DNA of 64,000 nucleotides from Chitinophagaceae bacterium (GTDB lineage: Bacteria > Bacteroidota > Bacteroidia > Chitinophagales > Chitinophagaceae): positions 62,001 through 126,000 of the forward strand of contig JADKJI010000062.1 in assembly GCA_016721085.1 (NCBI GenBank), in the 5' to 3' direction. Below are positions 8,779 to 18,545 of the stretch, one piece after another. A program made the translations under genes and the position numbers. The notes beneath the pieces are model-generated. The model had not been told where the DNA came from and did no database searches. It saw only the letters and a program-made list of their open reading frames with translations. Each line of letters begins with the position of its first letter. Within the stretch, counting starts at the first letter, position 1.

Positions 8779-9514
8779 GATGCGACAAAAAAATGCCTGT
8801 AGCAACTGCGGCATTCAACGATTCTGCACCTCCCTTTCTGGGGATTGTCACTTTATTTATTGATGAATTAAGAAGGGAAGGATGGATTCCTTTTGATTCA
8901 TTACCTATTATCAGTATCCCTTCTTTACCTGATTTCATTTTATCGAGCGGCGTTCCTTCTAAAACTGCTGCGTAAACGGGGACGTCCTTATTACTTTCAA
9001 GAATAGAAGCGAGGTCCTGATATTCGACTCTAACCCTGGCTATGCTGCCCATGGTAGCCTGAACTACTTTGGGGTTCAGCCAATCAGCACTTTCTACGCT
9101 GCAAACCACCTGATCCACACCAAACCAATCGGCAGACCGGATGATGGTACCCAGATTTCCAGGATCCTGGATAGTATCTAGTAAGAGGGTCCACCTACCC
9201 TCAAATTTCAAGGGACCCTTGAAAACCGGCTTCCTAAAAACAGCCAAAACCTCGTGTGGGGTTTTCAAAAAGCTGAGTCGTTCCATTTCCTTGTCGTTTA
9301 CCTGAATAACCTGACGACTATCAATAAGTCCTACGGTAGGGCCATTTACCTGCAACCAAGCCTCTGTTGCAAAGAGTTGGTGCAAAAAGAGGTTCCCGGC
9401 GTCTAATAAATCGTTAATAATCTTGGGACCTTCTGCAACAAACAGCCCTTCTTCGTCTCTAACTTTTTTCTGGCTTAAACTTTGAATATATTTGACCTGT
9501 GATTTAACCAGCAT
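8771..9514 (-). CDS. TrmH/SpoU family RNA 2'-O-methyltransferase
   Basis: A 247-residue SPOUT methyltransferase using S-adenosylmethionine to methylate rRNA or tRNA ribose. The N-terminal substrate-binding part begins KSQVKYIQSLSQKKVRD. The three SpoU motifs are all present: QDPGNLGTIIRSADWFG (motif 1), ILIIGNESKGI (motif 2) and VTIPRKGGAESLNAAVA (motif 3). The target nucleotide cannot be read from the sequence. It overlaps the permease gene at its 3' end and is divergent from tamL, with only 20 bases between the two start codons. Confidence 0.93.
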   Translation of the reverse strand: MLVKSQVKYIQSLSQKKVRDEEGLFVAEGPKIINDLLDAGNLFLHQLFATEAWLQVNGPTVGLIDSRQVIQVNDKEMERLSFLKTPHEVLAVFRKPVFKGPLKFEGRWTLLLDTIQDPGNLGTIIRSADWFGVDQVVCSVESADWLNPKVVQATMGSIARVRVEYQDLASILESNKDVPVYAAVLEGTPLDKMKSGKEGILIIGNESKGIHPSLLNSSINKVTIPRKGGAESLNAAVATGIFLSHLT

Positions 9515-9534
9515 CGTAGTACGTTTATTAATTT

Positions 9535-11864
9535 ATGTTACCAGGCAAGCAAGTTAGTTTTTTTACAGTTCTCTTACACAGCCTGATTGCCGGGACTTTG
9601 CTGCTATACCTGAGTTCCTGTGTTACCCCGGCCAAATACCCGAAAACCAAGCCTTTTGTATTTAAGACCAATATTTCGGTCTCCGGCTCCTTTTCTCCTG
9701 CTGAGAAACAGGAATTGATAGCAAAACTTCAAAACCAACTTGACGATAGCCTGAAAGTAAGGACGATTTCCTATGCCGGAGTATACAAAAGGGTATTTCG
9801 TCCCCCTTCCTTTGACACCATCAATATCGTGCGATCACGAGGGTTCATGACTTCCTTATTGAATTATCAGGGATTTTTTTACCCAACAATAAAGGATACT
9901 TTTTTGATAGATACAGTTAGCGCTACACAAAGAAGGGTTACAGTCAATTTTAAAGTAGCACCTGGCAAACAGACACGATTGGATTCTATTGGCTATGATC
10001 TCACAACACCAGAATTGCAATCATTAGCTTTAAAAAATAAATCGGAATCTCTTTTGAAAAGAAAATGGTGCTTTTTCAAGCCCCGATATTGCTAATGAAA
10101 TAGACCGTTTATTACAGATATTCCACTACAATGGTTATTACAAAGTGGGCAAGGGATGATATTTATGCAGAAGTGGATACGGTTGTAGCTGCCCTGATAG
10201 ATCCTACACTTGACCCATTTGAACAGGTTCGCTTACTCGATTCTCTACGAAAGAAAATGGACAAACCAACAATCAATGTAGTTTTCAAACAACGTACTGA
10301 TGCAGATACAAACCACCTCAGGCAGTTTTATATTGGAACGGTAAAGGTATATCCCGACCAGACCTTGTTACAGGATTCAGTCATGAATTATGTATTTACA
10401 AGAATCGGGAATATTGATATCTATCGTAGCAGCGACCGTTTTAAGTTGCCATTTATTGTAAGGAATGTCCACTTGATACCAGGAGCCCGGTATAATGAAA
10501 AGGACTATTACAGAACCGTGAATACCTTTAACCGTTTGGGTGCCTGGCAAAGTGTAGATGTGAGTCTGAAAGAAAGATATGACAGTGTGCCATATCTGGA
10601 TACAGAGATAAAATTATACCCTGCGCTCAAAAGAAATCTGAAGATAGATCTTGAAGCGAGCCGGAATATTGCGGACTATCTTACAACAAGTCAGTTTTTC
10701 GGACTTGGTGTAAACCTCTCATTATCTAACAGGAATGCTTATAGAGAATCTATCCAGACCAGTACCAATGCTCGGTATGGAGTAGAGTTCGGTTCGAATT
10801 TCATCCAAACGTTGCAGACCAACTTATCTCATTCCATTTATTTCCCTAACCTGATACTACCTTTCCGATTAAAGAAATCTACTTTAGAGAATATCACGAA
10901 CGACAGAACTGTATTTAATATCAACGGAGCCTATACTATCAGGAGGCAGATATATGACGTTGCATCTTTGAATACATCATGGGGATATGAGTGGACATCA
11001 AAAAAAATCAACTGGCAATTCGTTCCATTAAATATTGAATATACCAATCTCAACAAGAAAGACAGTCTGGATAAATTGATTGCCAATATCCCTTCTCTCC
11101 AATATGCATTCAATGATGGATTTGTTGTGGGAATGATTGGCGCTATGAGTACAGCATGGAAGAAAAACAATCATTATTCGAATCTTAAGATACGAGTGGA
11201 AGAGAGTGGTGCTTTGTTAGGCTTGGTGAAATCTATTGAGAGAAATAATCTTTTCCGATTTGTAAAAACCGAAGTGGAATACAAACACTTCATCAATTAT
11301 AAGAAGTCTGCCTGGGCCTTCAGGGCTTTTGCCGGACATGGTTTCGTATATGGATTTAAATGCGACCAGCCAGAAAGAAACCTTCCTTTCTTCAAAGCAT
11401 ATATTGCTGGAGGACCATATAGCATGAGAGCCTGGCAGGTTCGCCGATTAGGTCCGGGATCATCAATTCTATACGATACTACAAATAACCAATCAAACGA
11501 CCGATTTGGCAATACTCAATTAGAAGCGAATATTGAATACCGTTTTGACCTGACTACAGTTGCAGGTATAAAAGTGAAAAGCGCCCTTTTTGCAGATATA
11601 GGAAATATATGGAGTACAGAATATAGCGATGCTGCTGCCACACAAAAAATTCCAGAAGCTTCTTTCAATCTTAGCCGTCTTGGAAAAGATATAGCGATTG
11701 GTGCAGGAACCAGTATTCGATTTGATTTCGACTTCTTCCTTATACGATTTGATTGGGCTTATCAAATAAAGAATCCAAGATATTCGGATATCAAAGGCGG
11801 ATGGTTGTATGATTTGCGATTGTTGAATGGGCAATTCCAGTTAGGTATCAACTATCCTTTTTAG
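9535..11864 (+). pseudogene. tamL: TamL/BamA-type outer-membrane assembly protein, two frameshifts
   Basis: An outer-membrane protein of the Omp85 superfamily. The N-terminus carries a lipoprotein signal (LLLYLSSC, Cys near residue 28), as in the TamL variant of Bacteroidota, followed by POTRA-like segments and a C-terminal surface-antigen barrel (AGGPYSMRAWQVRRLGPGS, IGAGTSIRFDFDFFLIRFDW, ending GINYPF). The reading frame moves twice within about 90 bases: near 10058-10068 (one extra A in an A-run) and at 10153-10155 (GGG where GG restores the frame, giving YYKVGKDDIYAEVDT). With both corrected it is a continuous protein of about 775 residues, the normal size. The stretch between the two breaks keeps good coding sense (SSPDIANEIDRLLQIFHYNG), which favours assembly errors over decay. 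The 3' end overlaps truB by 17 bases. Confidence 0.88.
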
Positions 11865-12558
11865 GTTGATTATTGCTGATAAACAATTCAGCTTCTTCCA
11901 TCGTCATAGCATTCTCAACACTGAATTCTCCGATTTTAGTTCTGCGAAGATTACTAAGGTGAGCACCACATCCCAACGCTTTTCCAAAATCGTGCGCCAG
12001 GCTACGTATATAGGTACCTGTTGAACATATTACCCTGAAGCCTACTTCCGGACCTTCAAAAGAAGTTATTTCGAATTCATAAATAGTCAATTTTCGTGGT
12101 TCTAGTACCACTTCAATACCCTGGCGAGCTAATTCATAGACCCTTTTCCCATCTTTCTTTATTGCCGAATGGGCAGGAGGTACCTGCATTATTTCACCGG
12201 TGAATTGTTTAGTAGCTTCATCCATTTGAGCTCTTGTTATATGGGAATAGTCCTGTTGGTTTTCAGGATGACTTTCCAAATCATAAGTTGGCGTGGTAGC
12301 CCCTAAGGTAAAAGTACCTGCGTACTCTTTTTCCTTTGCCATGTATTCATTGATCTTCTTGGTAAACTTTCCTGTACAAAGAATCAATAATCCTGTTGCC
12401 AGGGGATCAAGTGTACCTGCATGGCCCACTTTTTTGATACGCATTTGAGAGCGAAGCTTGCGAACTACATCGAAGGATGTCCAATCGTAGGGTTTGTCTA
12501 TCAGTAGCACTTTTCCTTCTTCGAAGATTGAGGGCATTTTTTGAGTTTGTTTGTGCAA
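11848..12558 (-). CDS. truB: tRNA pseudouridine(55) synthase TruB
   Basis: Converts U55 in the T loop of tRNAs to pseudouridine. The catalytic motif KVGHAGTLDPLATG holds the nucleophilic Asp near residue 48, preceded by LLIDKPYDWTSFDVV; later motifs VPPAHSAIKKDGKRVYELAR and CSTGTYIRSLAHDFG are also typical. Length is about 229-236 residues, usual for Bacteroidota, which have a short C-terminal domain. The start could be ATG 12558 or ATG 12537 (MPSIFEEGKVLL); the second fits the family better. Convergent with tamL, with a 17-base overlap. Confidence 0.96.
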   Translation of the reverse strand: MHKQTQKMPSIFEEGKVLLIDKPYDWTSFDVVRKLRSQMRIKKVGHAGTLDPLATGLLILCTGKFTKKINEYMAKEKEYAGTFTLGATTPTYDLESHPENQQDYSHITRAQMDEATKQFTGEIMQVPPAHSAIKKDGKRVYELARQGIEVVLEPRKLTIYEFEITSFEGPEVGFRVICSTGTYIRSLAHDFGKALGCGAHLSNLRRTKIGEFSVENAMTMEEAELFISNNQPKKDS

Positions 12559-12589
12559 AGATAGCGTTGTGAGTCGGGAAAGTCCGTAG

Positions 12590-13040
12590 CTTTTGATTGC
12601 TTGAGAGTCTGATATTTGAGTCCGCAGGGGTTGAATTTTGGAGAGTCATTTTTTATAGTCCGGAAGAAAATACAAATACAAGTAGGGAAGAATGGGAGTA
12701 GGGAAGTAAAGGAGGAGACGTTCAATAGGTTCAAAAAGTCAAATAAGTTCCCCCGACGCGTCGGGGGGCTTGATGAATTGTGTGCATTTTGGTTTTTTTA
12801 GTTTTTTAACCGCAGAGGCGCGGAGACGCGGGGAATACATCTCTGCGTCTCCGGCCTCTGGCTATTTCTTTGAAAATGTGAAAATGTATTCTCCTACCTT
12901 ACTTCCCTACTACCATTCTTCCCTACTTGTATTTGTATTTTCTTCCGGACTAAAAATTAGGACTCTACGAAATTCAAACGCCGCGGACTCAAATATCAGA
13001 CTCTCCAAATATCAAACGCTGCGGACTTCCGGACTCTCCC
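12590..13040. repeat. about 450-bp concentric palindrome (AGTCCGGA / TAGGGAAG / GAGACGC words)
   Basis: The gap between truB and the DUF58 gene carries no gene. Outer arms: GAGAGTCTGATATTTGAGTC (from 12602) pairs with GACTCAAATATCAGACTCTC (to about 13005). Middle arms: AGTCCGGAAGAAAATACAAA plus AAGTAGGGAAG.. (12656-12710) pair with CTTCCCTACTTG..TCTTCCGGACT (12915-12950). The core is AACCGCAGAGGCGCGGAGAC / TCTCTGCGTCTCCGGCCTCTGG (12808-12862). A separate 18-bp perfect palindrome CCCCCGACGCGTCGGGGG lies at 12750-12767. Confidence 0.88.
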
Positions 13041-13042
13041 CA

Positions 13043-14389
13043 CTAAATCGCCTGCCTCGCTTTTAACTCAAGGTATTTATTCACTGTATCAATCGTAAGA
13101 TCTTCTGGGGCTGTGAGAATGGTGAAGATGCCATGTTGTTGTAGCTCCTTAACGATTAGTCTTTTTTCGTAGATGAATTTTTCAGCAATGGTTTTTGTGT
13201 AAAGGGATTCTATATCTGTACTGCTTTTAGAAGTCATTTGACGAAGCTCCGTATTTTCGAAGAAGACGACCAATAAAAGATGATTGCGGGCAATACTCCT
13301 TAAATAAGGTAATTGACGTTGTAGTCCGGTTAATGATTCGAAATTGGTGAAGAGTACAATAAGGCTTCTTTGAGTTACCCTTGTTCGTAACAAGGCATAT
13401 AACCTTTCATAATCGCTTTCCTGGAAACGGGTGTTTTGATTATATAATGTTTCGAGGATGTTGGTCATTTGTCCGGCTTTTCTATCAGCTGGCAAAAAAT
13501 TTCCTATATGCTGATCGAATGTAATTAGTCCGGCTTTATCTTGTTTTATCAATGCCACTCTTGACAAAATCAAAGTTGCATTGATAGCATAATCCAATAA
13601 CGACATGCCTTCGAATGGCATTTTCATTACCCGTCCCTTGTCGATGATGCAATATATCTGCTGGCTTCTTTCGTCGGTATAGTTATTAACCATCAATTGG
13701 GCTCTGCGAGCGGTTGCTTTCCAGTTGATGCTTCTTATATCATCGCCAGTTACATATTCTTTGATCTGTTCAAACTCGAGACTATGCCCAATCTTCCTTA
13801 TTTTCTTTGACCCTGCTTCAGTGAGGTTGCTTGTGTGTGCTTTTAATTCGAACTGACGTAATAACCGGTAAGACGGTAAAACACGAATGGTAAGTTCTGC
13901 CTCTTTTGTTATTCTTCTTACGACCAGATTCAAGGGACTAGCTGCAAAAAAATGAATATCGTGAAACTGGTATTCTCCTCTTTCTACAGGGCGAAGTGAA
14001 TAATCAAAATTCTTTTCCTCTTTACTATCCAATTTCCCTTTGATAGAAAATTTACGATTCTGAAATTGAACAGGCAATTCGTCGATGATTGAAACTTTTA
14101 CCCTGAATGGATACTTATTTTTTGTCTTGATGCTTACCGGATTTTCATCACCATTACTAAACCGATCCTTACATAATCTCTCTGCTTCTATTGGCATCCT
14201 CAATAAAAAGAGGCTTAAGTAATCAATCAGGAATAGAATTCCTAATACAAATAATGCAAACTCTGCAATTATGTACAAAAAAGGAAAAGCAAACGATATA
14301 AAAAACAACACAGCAATTCCTCCCAGCAAAAGATAGAATCTTTTGCTGAAGAATAAGGGGCGTAATAATCTGTTATACAATCTTACCAT
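13043..14389 (-). CDS. DUF58 domain protein (vWA-like)
   Basis: A 448-residue protein with two N-terminal transmembrane helices (about 15-60), a beta-rich middle part, and the DUF58 signature SLEFEQIKEYVTGDDIRSIN with INWKATARR near residues 200-225, followed by a vWA-like domain (QQIYCIIDKGRVM). DUF58 proteins work with MoxR-type AAA ATPases, probably as their adaptor or substrate-binding partner at the membrane. It is the last gene of a five-gene operon (SpoIIM, DUF4129, DUF4350, MoxR, DUF58), starting 5 bases after moxR. Which complex they mature here is unknown. Confidence 0.92.
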   Translation of the reverse strand: MVRLYNRLLRPLFFSKRFYLLLGGIAVLFFISFAFPFLYIIAEFALFVLGILFLIDYLSLFLLRMPIEAERLCKDRFSNGDENPVSIKTKNKYPFRVKVSIIDELPVQFQNRKFSIKGKLDSKEEKNFDYSLRPVERGEYQFHDIHFFAASPLNLVVRRITKEAELTIRVLPSYRLLRQFELKAHTSNLTEAGSKKIRKIGHSLEFEQIKEYVTGDDIRSINWKATARRAQLMVNNYTDERSQQIYCIIDKGRVMKMPFEGMSLLDYAINATLILSRVALIKQDKAGLITFDQHIGNFLPADRKAGQMTNILETLYNQNTRFQESDYERLYALLRTRVTQRSLIVLFTNFESLTGLQRQLPYLRSIARNHLLLVVFFENTELRQMTSKSSTDIESLYTKTIAEKFIYEKRLIVKELQQHGIFTILTAPEDLTIDTVNKYLELKARQAI

Positions 14390-14394
14390 TGGAA

Positions 14395-15372
14395 TTAACG
14401 GGGTACTTCTATACTCTGTACAATTTGAGTGATCACATCATCAGGTGAGGCGCCTTCCATTTCCTTTTCTGGACTCAGCACAATTCGATGCCTCAATACT
14501 GCCGGAGTAATGTAGATAACATCTTCCGGAGTTATAAAGTCGCGTCCACGCATTGCTGCCAATGCCTTAGATCCATTCAATATCCCAATAGAAGCCCTTG
14601 GTGAGGCTCCGAGATAAATGGATTTATGATTTCTTGTTCCGGCAACTATAGAAGTGATATATGTAATCAGTTTATCTTCTACATGAATACCTCTTACTTT
14701 CTCACGTAATTTCTCTAATTGACTTGCTTCAAGAACGGCTCCTACTTCGTTTATCAATGCATTCAATCCGGCCTGATGGTGGCTCAAGACTATCTTGAAT
14801 TCCTGCTCCAATGTTGGATACTGAACAGTTATCTTAAATAAGAAACGGTCTAATTGCGCTTCAGGTAAATGATAAGTACCCTCTTGTTCAATCGGGTTTT
14901 GAGTAGCTACCACCATGAATGGAAAACTTAAAGGATAGGTTTGTCCATCAACCGTCACCTGTCTTTCTTCCATAACTTCGAAAAGAGCGGCCTGTGTTTT
15001 TGCCGGGGCCCTGTTGATTTCATCAATCAGAACTATATTACTGAATACCGGTCCTTTCTTAAAATGGAATACAGAGTCTTTCGGACTGAATACAGAAGTT
15101 CCGATAACATCACTTGGCATCAGGTCGGGCGTGAACTGAATGCGGGAGAAACCCACTGAAATGCTTTTACTCAGCAATTTTGCAGTGAGTGTTTTTGCAA
15201 CACCTGGAACACCTTCAATCAATACATGACCATCTGCGAGAATTCCCGCCAAAAGCAGATCAACCATCTGCTCTTGTCCTACAATCACTTTCCCAATCTC
15301 GCTTTTAAGGCTTTGTACTGCGGATTGTAATTCGCTGAGGTCGGTCCTTTCTTCAAAAAAGTTTTCTTCCAT
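14395..15372 (-). CDS. MoxR family AAA+ ATPase
   Basis: A 325-residue AAA+ chaperone-like ATPase. Walker A is GVPGVAKT near residue 55, Walker B is IVLIDEINRAPAKTQ near 115, sensor 1 is VVATQNPIEQEGTY near 150, followed by LPEAQLDRFLFK, and sensor 2 is in GASPRASIGILNGSKA. MoxR proteins remodel or activate partner complexes, usually together with DUF58/vWA proteins, as encoded directly downstream. It starts 1 base after the DUF4350 stop, so the genes are very probably co-translated. Confidence 0.96.
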   Translation of the reverse strand: MEENFFEERTDLSELQSAVQSLKSEIGKVIVGQEQMVDLLLAGILADGHVLIEGVPGVAKTLTAKLLSKSISVGFSRIQFTPDLMPSDVIGTSVFSPKDSVFHFKKGPVFSNIVLIDEINRAPAKTQAALFEVMEERQVTVDGQTYPLSFPFMVVATQNPIEQEGTYHLPEAQLDRFLFKITVQYPTLEQEFKIVLSHHQAGLNALINEVGAVLEASQLEKLREKVRGIHVEDKLITYITSIVAGTRNHKSIYLGASPRASIGILNGSKALAAMRGRDFITPEDVIYITPAVLRHRIVLSPEKEMEGASPDDVITQIVQSIEVPR

Positions 15373-15373
15373 C

Positions 15374-16618
15374 TTATACTTTTTTATAAAAATTTTCTAA
15401 TTGTTTATTGAATAGCTGCAATTCGTTGTCGGTAACCGATGATTGATCTGCCAGATATTTCGCTTGGTAAATTATATCACCTATTATTTCAGCATCAATT
15501 CCAGTTTTATAAGCCAATTTCTTTTCAAATGCCTCATCCATTCTGGAAGTAGGGATGGCAAATTTTGTTCTCACAAAATCCTGAAAATGGGCTGTCATTT
15601 TTATAGCCAGGTTCCTGTTATCTCTTCTCTGGAAATATAAACGTCCAATTGTTTTTACAAAATCGAGTGAGGTATTTTTAAGTGGTGGTCGAACAGGAAT
15701 GAGTCGTTGCTTGCGTTTTGCTTCAAAAATAAAAAGCAGCAGGAATAGCGCGAGCAAGAGCCATAAACCCATCGCTAATGCAGGTTGCTTCATCATCCAA
15801 TTGAATATCCTGGAAGTACTACTTGATCCTCCGGAATTAGCGGATTTATTACGGAATGTTTCATCCCATTTCACCAACTCAGTACCAACAGGAATATTTG
15901 AAAAAACCTGATCATAGTATTCCTTATTCTGTTTATGCAAAAGGAAGAAATTAGTAAATGCCATTGGCGCCAGGTGCAGGTAAATAGCTCCCCCGCTTTC
16001 GTAAGAAATCTTTACAAAGTTTGGCAGTCCATCTTCATTCCATCCTAATATGGTTGTATAGCCAGAATCCAGTGAGGTAAAATAGTTGTCATAAGTTTTA
16101 CCAGGGTAAGTGAAGGATTGCTTATCATAGGTTTTTGGATGGAGGATACTTACTTTAAGTGAGTCGGAAGAATTACTTGAAGCCCGGAAATAATGAGTAT
16201 CCAAATTTAGAGTATCAAGAAGCAAAGGACTCAGTTCAAAAGCCGAAATAAATAACTTATTACCACTATACACGAAGTTCATCATGCGCTGCAGATCTTC
16301 AGCTTCCATATTTACCGTAGGCGTTATGATGATATCAGCCACTTTGCCTTTGTGTAATGCGACTTTGTAATCAAGATTATTATCTCCTATACCGAATAAA
16401 TTTTTCTTTTTATCCCCTTCTTTATCAATCACTATTTCAGCGTCTGGAAATATTCTCGACAACTCCTCATAAGCATAAAAGGTTCCATAAGGAATCTTAT
16501 CCTTACGCCATAGGGTAACCCTTTCATTGATCTGCTTACCAGAATTACCACAGCCTGTTGTTAGCAGGAAGCTGCCAACAAGCAATGCAAACAATGCTAT
16601 GGAAAAATTTTTCACCAA
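15374..16618 (-). CDS. DUF4350 domain membrane-anchored protein
   Basis: A 414-residue protein. The N-terminus has a lipoprotein-like signal (ALLVGSFLLTTGCGNSG, Cys near 23), then a roughly 230-residue extracytoplasmic domain with the DUF4350 pattern (KIPYGTFYAYEELSRIFPDA, NKLFISAFELSPLLLD), then one strong transmembrane helix (LAMGLWLLLALFLLLFIFEA, near 280) and a cytoplasmic tail. The domain resembles a glutamine-amidotransferase-like fold used for binding, with no catalytic residues that I can identify. It overlaps DUF4129 by 7 bases. Confidence 0.88.
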   Translation of the reverse strand: MVKNFSIALFALLVGSFLLTTGCGNSGKQINERVTLWRKDKIPYGTFYAYEELSRIFPDAEIVIDKEGDKKKNLFGIGDNNLDYKVALHKGKVADIIITPTVNMEAEDLQRMMNFVYSGNKLFISAFELSPLLLDTLNLDTHYFRASSNSSDSLKVSILHPKTYDKQSFTYPGKTYDNYFTSLDSGYTTILGWNEDGLPNFVKISYESGGAIYLHLAPMAFTNFFLLHKQNKEYYDQVFSNIPVGTELVKWDETFRNKSANSGGSSSTSRIFNWMMKQPALAMGLWLLLALFLLLFIFEAKRKQRLIPVRPPLKNTSLDFVKTIGRLYFQRRDNRNLAIKMTAHFQDFVRTKFAIPTSRMDEAFEKKLAYKTGIDAEIIGDIIYQAKYLADQSSVTDNELQLFNKQLENFYKKV

Positions 16619-17445
16619 GCTCCTACCTCTTTAAAAAAGTCATTAAAATCTTTCATCACTTTATCAAACTGATCGTCAGACATTTCAAAACCGCCATACC
16701 ATACATAATCGTATACCTGGGTTAACCATGAGAATTTACCAGCGAATTTGAATTCACTAACCTGGGCCAGATAATCGTAGTTAGTAGATTGGGCATGGTA
16801 CCTGATCAGGTTTTTCTGATCGAGTTCCCTGAGTGACTTCACATACAAATACCTTACTGCTTTCCGGTAATCCTTCACTTGAATGGCTTTTGCAATCTTG
16901 CTTTCAAGATCAGTCTCCATTTCTATCCCTTCCTCAACATTGGTCGCTGCAAGTTTATTTTTTGCATTACGGTAAAAAAGATTGTTGTTAATAATAATCT
17001 TGTATACGGCAAACAATAACACAGCTGCCAATAAGATATACATGGCTATTTTTACGCCACGGTTATAAAACAGCCATTCCAGAAACCCTATTGTTCTTGC
17101 TTCGGAATCTTCCTTCTTCTTATTCTTCATCCAATATGCAGGATCGTTGGCATATTCAAACTCTTTTCTTTTCTGTAAAGCTGTAACTACAGAATCTGGT
17201 ACTGCTCGAAACGTTACGGTATCGGGTTCATGAACTTCGGTGGCAGTGTCGGAATAGTCTTCATCTGAATAATCTACTTCTTCATCTTGCACCACCCCAG
17301 TAGCACTATCAACAACAGGATTTTGATATGTAGTGTCTGCAGGGGCAACCTGAGCATTTAGTCCAGTTTGGAATATAAATAACAGGAAAGCAATGGATAC
17401 TGCTTTTCTTATTGTAGAATATAATATCAGTTGGAATCTCCTCAT
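16612..17445 (-). CDS. DUF4129 family membrane protein
   Basis: A 277-residue protein with a signal peptide (to about residue 32), an acidic low-complexity stretch with DYSDEDYSDTATE, one transmembrane helix (VKIAMYILLAAVLLFAVYKI, near 135), and a C-terminal helical domain ending QVYDYVWYGGFEMSDDQFDK, which is the DUF4129 hallmark. The domain usually accompanies MoxR/DUF58 genes and in other bacteria is fused to transglutaminase-like proteins. It overlaps the SpoIIM gene by 4 bases (ATGA type) and the DUF4350 gene by 7, so translation is coupled. Confidence 0.87.
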   Translation of the reverse strand: MRRFQLILYSTIRKAVSIAFLLFIFQTGLNAQVAPADTTYQNPVVDSATGVVQDEEVDYSDEDYSDTATEVHEPDTVTFRAVPDSVVTALQKRKEFEYANDPAYWMKNKKKEDSEARTIGFLEWLFYNRGVKIAMYILLAAVLLFAVYKIIINNNLFYRNAKNKLAATNVEEGIEMETDLESKIAKAIQVKDYRKAVRYLYVKSLRELDQKNLIRYHAQSTNYDYLAQVSEFKFAGKFSWLTQVYDYVWYGGFEMSDDQFDKVMKDFNDFFKEVGAW

Positions 17446-18425
17446 ACGCCACTGCTCCTGGGCTCCACCCCGTTTTGTCTTATTTTATTATACAAGCGTA
17501 TCGGATAGATGCCGAAATACCATACTACGAAAGAGAATGAGATGAGCAAGATAGAAATACTGATTGCTTTTGGCATATCTGAATAGCGGGTTACATAGCC
17601 TTCAAGGGAGGCGGCTATAATCAATAAAGGAATGACCCCGATCAGGACTTTCAATCCATCTTTTGCGCCTGACTGTAGTGAGTGCAATCTTTTATGGGTG
17701 CCGGGAAACAGAATGCTGTTACCGACTATGATTCCTGCGGCTCCGGACAGAATGATAGAAGAAATTTCAAGGGTACCATGAATCCAAATCACCAATACCG
17801 AAGCAAACCCTAATCCTTTTGTGAAAAAATAAAATTGGAAGGCACCAACCATCACTCCGTTAACCAATAAGAACCAAACGGAGCCTACTGACAAGAGGAA
17901 GCCGGCAATAAATGTAAGGAATGATACACGGATATTGTTTTCGGCAATTCGTATGAACATATAGGTGGCATTCTCGTCCTTATAAACCCCAAAAGGGTCG
18001 CCCTTTGCAATATTGTCTTCTGTCATTTCTACATACCCATCACCCAGGATTCCTCTGATGAAGGTTTCATCATGAGAGGCAGAAAAAACTGCCATCAGGG
18101 CAAAAAGAATGAAGATTAAAAAAGCTAATCCAACAACCAGATGATGTTTTTTTATTAAGAGAGGAAGCTCTGTTTTCCAGAACCTTACTATACGGGAAGT
18201 CTCTTCCTTTTTATTCTTATAGATTCCGAGATATATCTTAGATGCTAACCCATTCAGGTATGTTGTAACCTTACTTTGGGGATAAAACGTTTTTGAATAT
18301 CCCAGATCGTTGACCAGTTCAGTAAACTGTGATGCCATTTCATCAGGGTCGGCAGTTTTCTCATACTGGTACTGCTTCCACTTTTCTATATTCTTCCTGA
18401 TAAATAATCCTTCCCGCACCGGCAA
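17442..18425 (-). CDS. stage II sporulation protein M (SpoIIM) family membrane protein
   Basis: A 327-residue protein with four to five transmembrane helices and the SpoIIM/DUF95 pattern (FIAGFLLSVGSVWFLLVNGV, then VIWIHGTLEISSIILSGAAG with the conserved HG-E). The non-sporulating context shows the family's wider role in MoxR clusters. No ATG is available: the start is TTG at 18425 or, more like the family, GTG at 18419 giving VREGLFIRKNIEKW. It is the first gene of the five-gene operon and is divergent from the RDD gene with 120 AT-rich bases between them. Confidence 0.9.
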   Translation of the reverse strand: MPVREGLFIRKNIEKWKQYQYEKTADPDEMASQFTELVNDLGYSKTFYPQSKVTTYLNGLASKIYLGIYKNKKEETSRIVRFWKTELPLLIKKHHLVVGLAFLIFILFALMAVFSASHDETFIRGILGDGYVEMTEDNIAKGDPFGVYKDENATYMFIRIAENNIRVSFLTFIAGFLLSVGSVWFLLVNGVMVGAFQFYFFTKGLGFASVLVIWIHGTLEISSIILSGAAGIIVGNSILFPGTHKRLHSLQSGAKDGLKVLIGVIPLLIIAASLEGYVTRYSDMPKAISISILLISFSFVVWYFGIYPIRLYNKIRQNGVEPRSSGV

Positions 18426-18545
18426 TTATTTTATTATTGGATAAATAGTATTATTGAAACTGAACTGCTATTTTTATGGATAAATATAGCAGTAAAAATC
18501 TGAACCTTCTATACCGGAGCACCGAATTTTAACTATTATAGAAAT

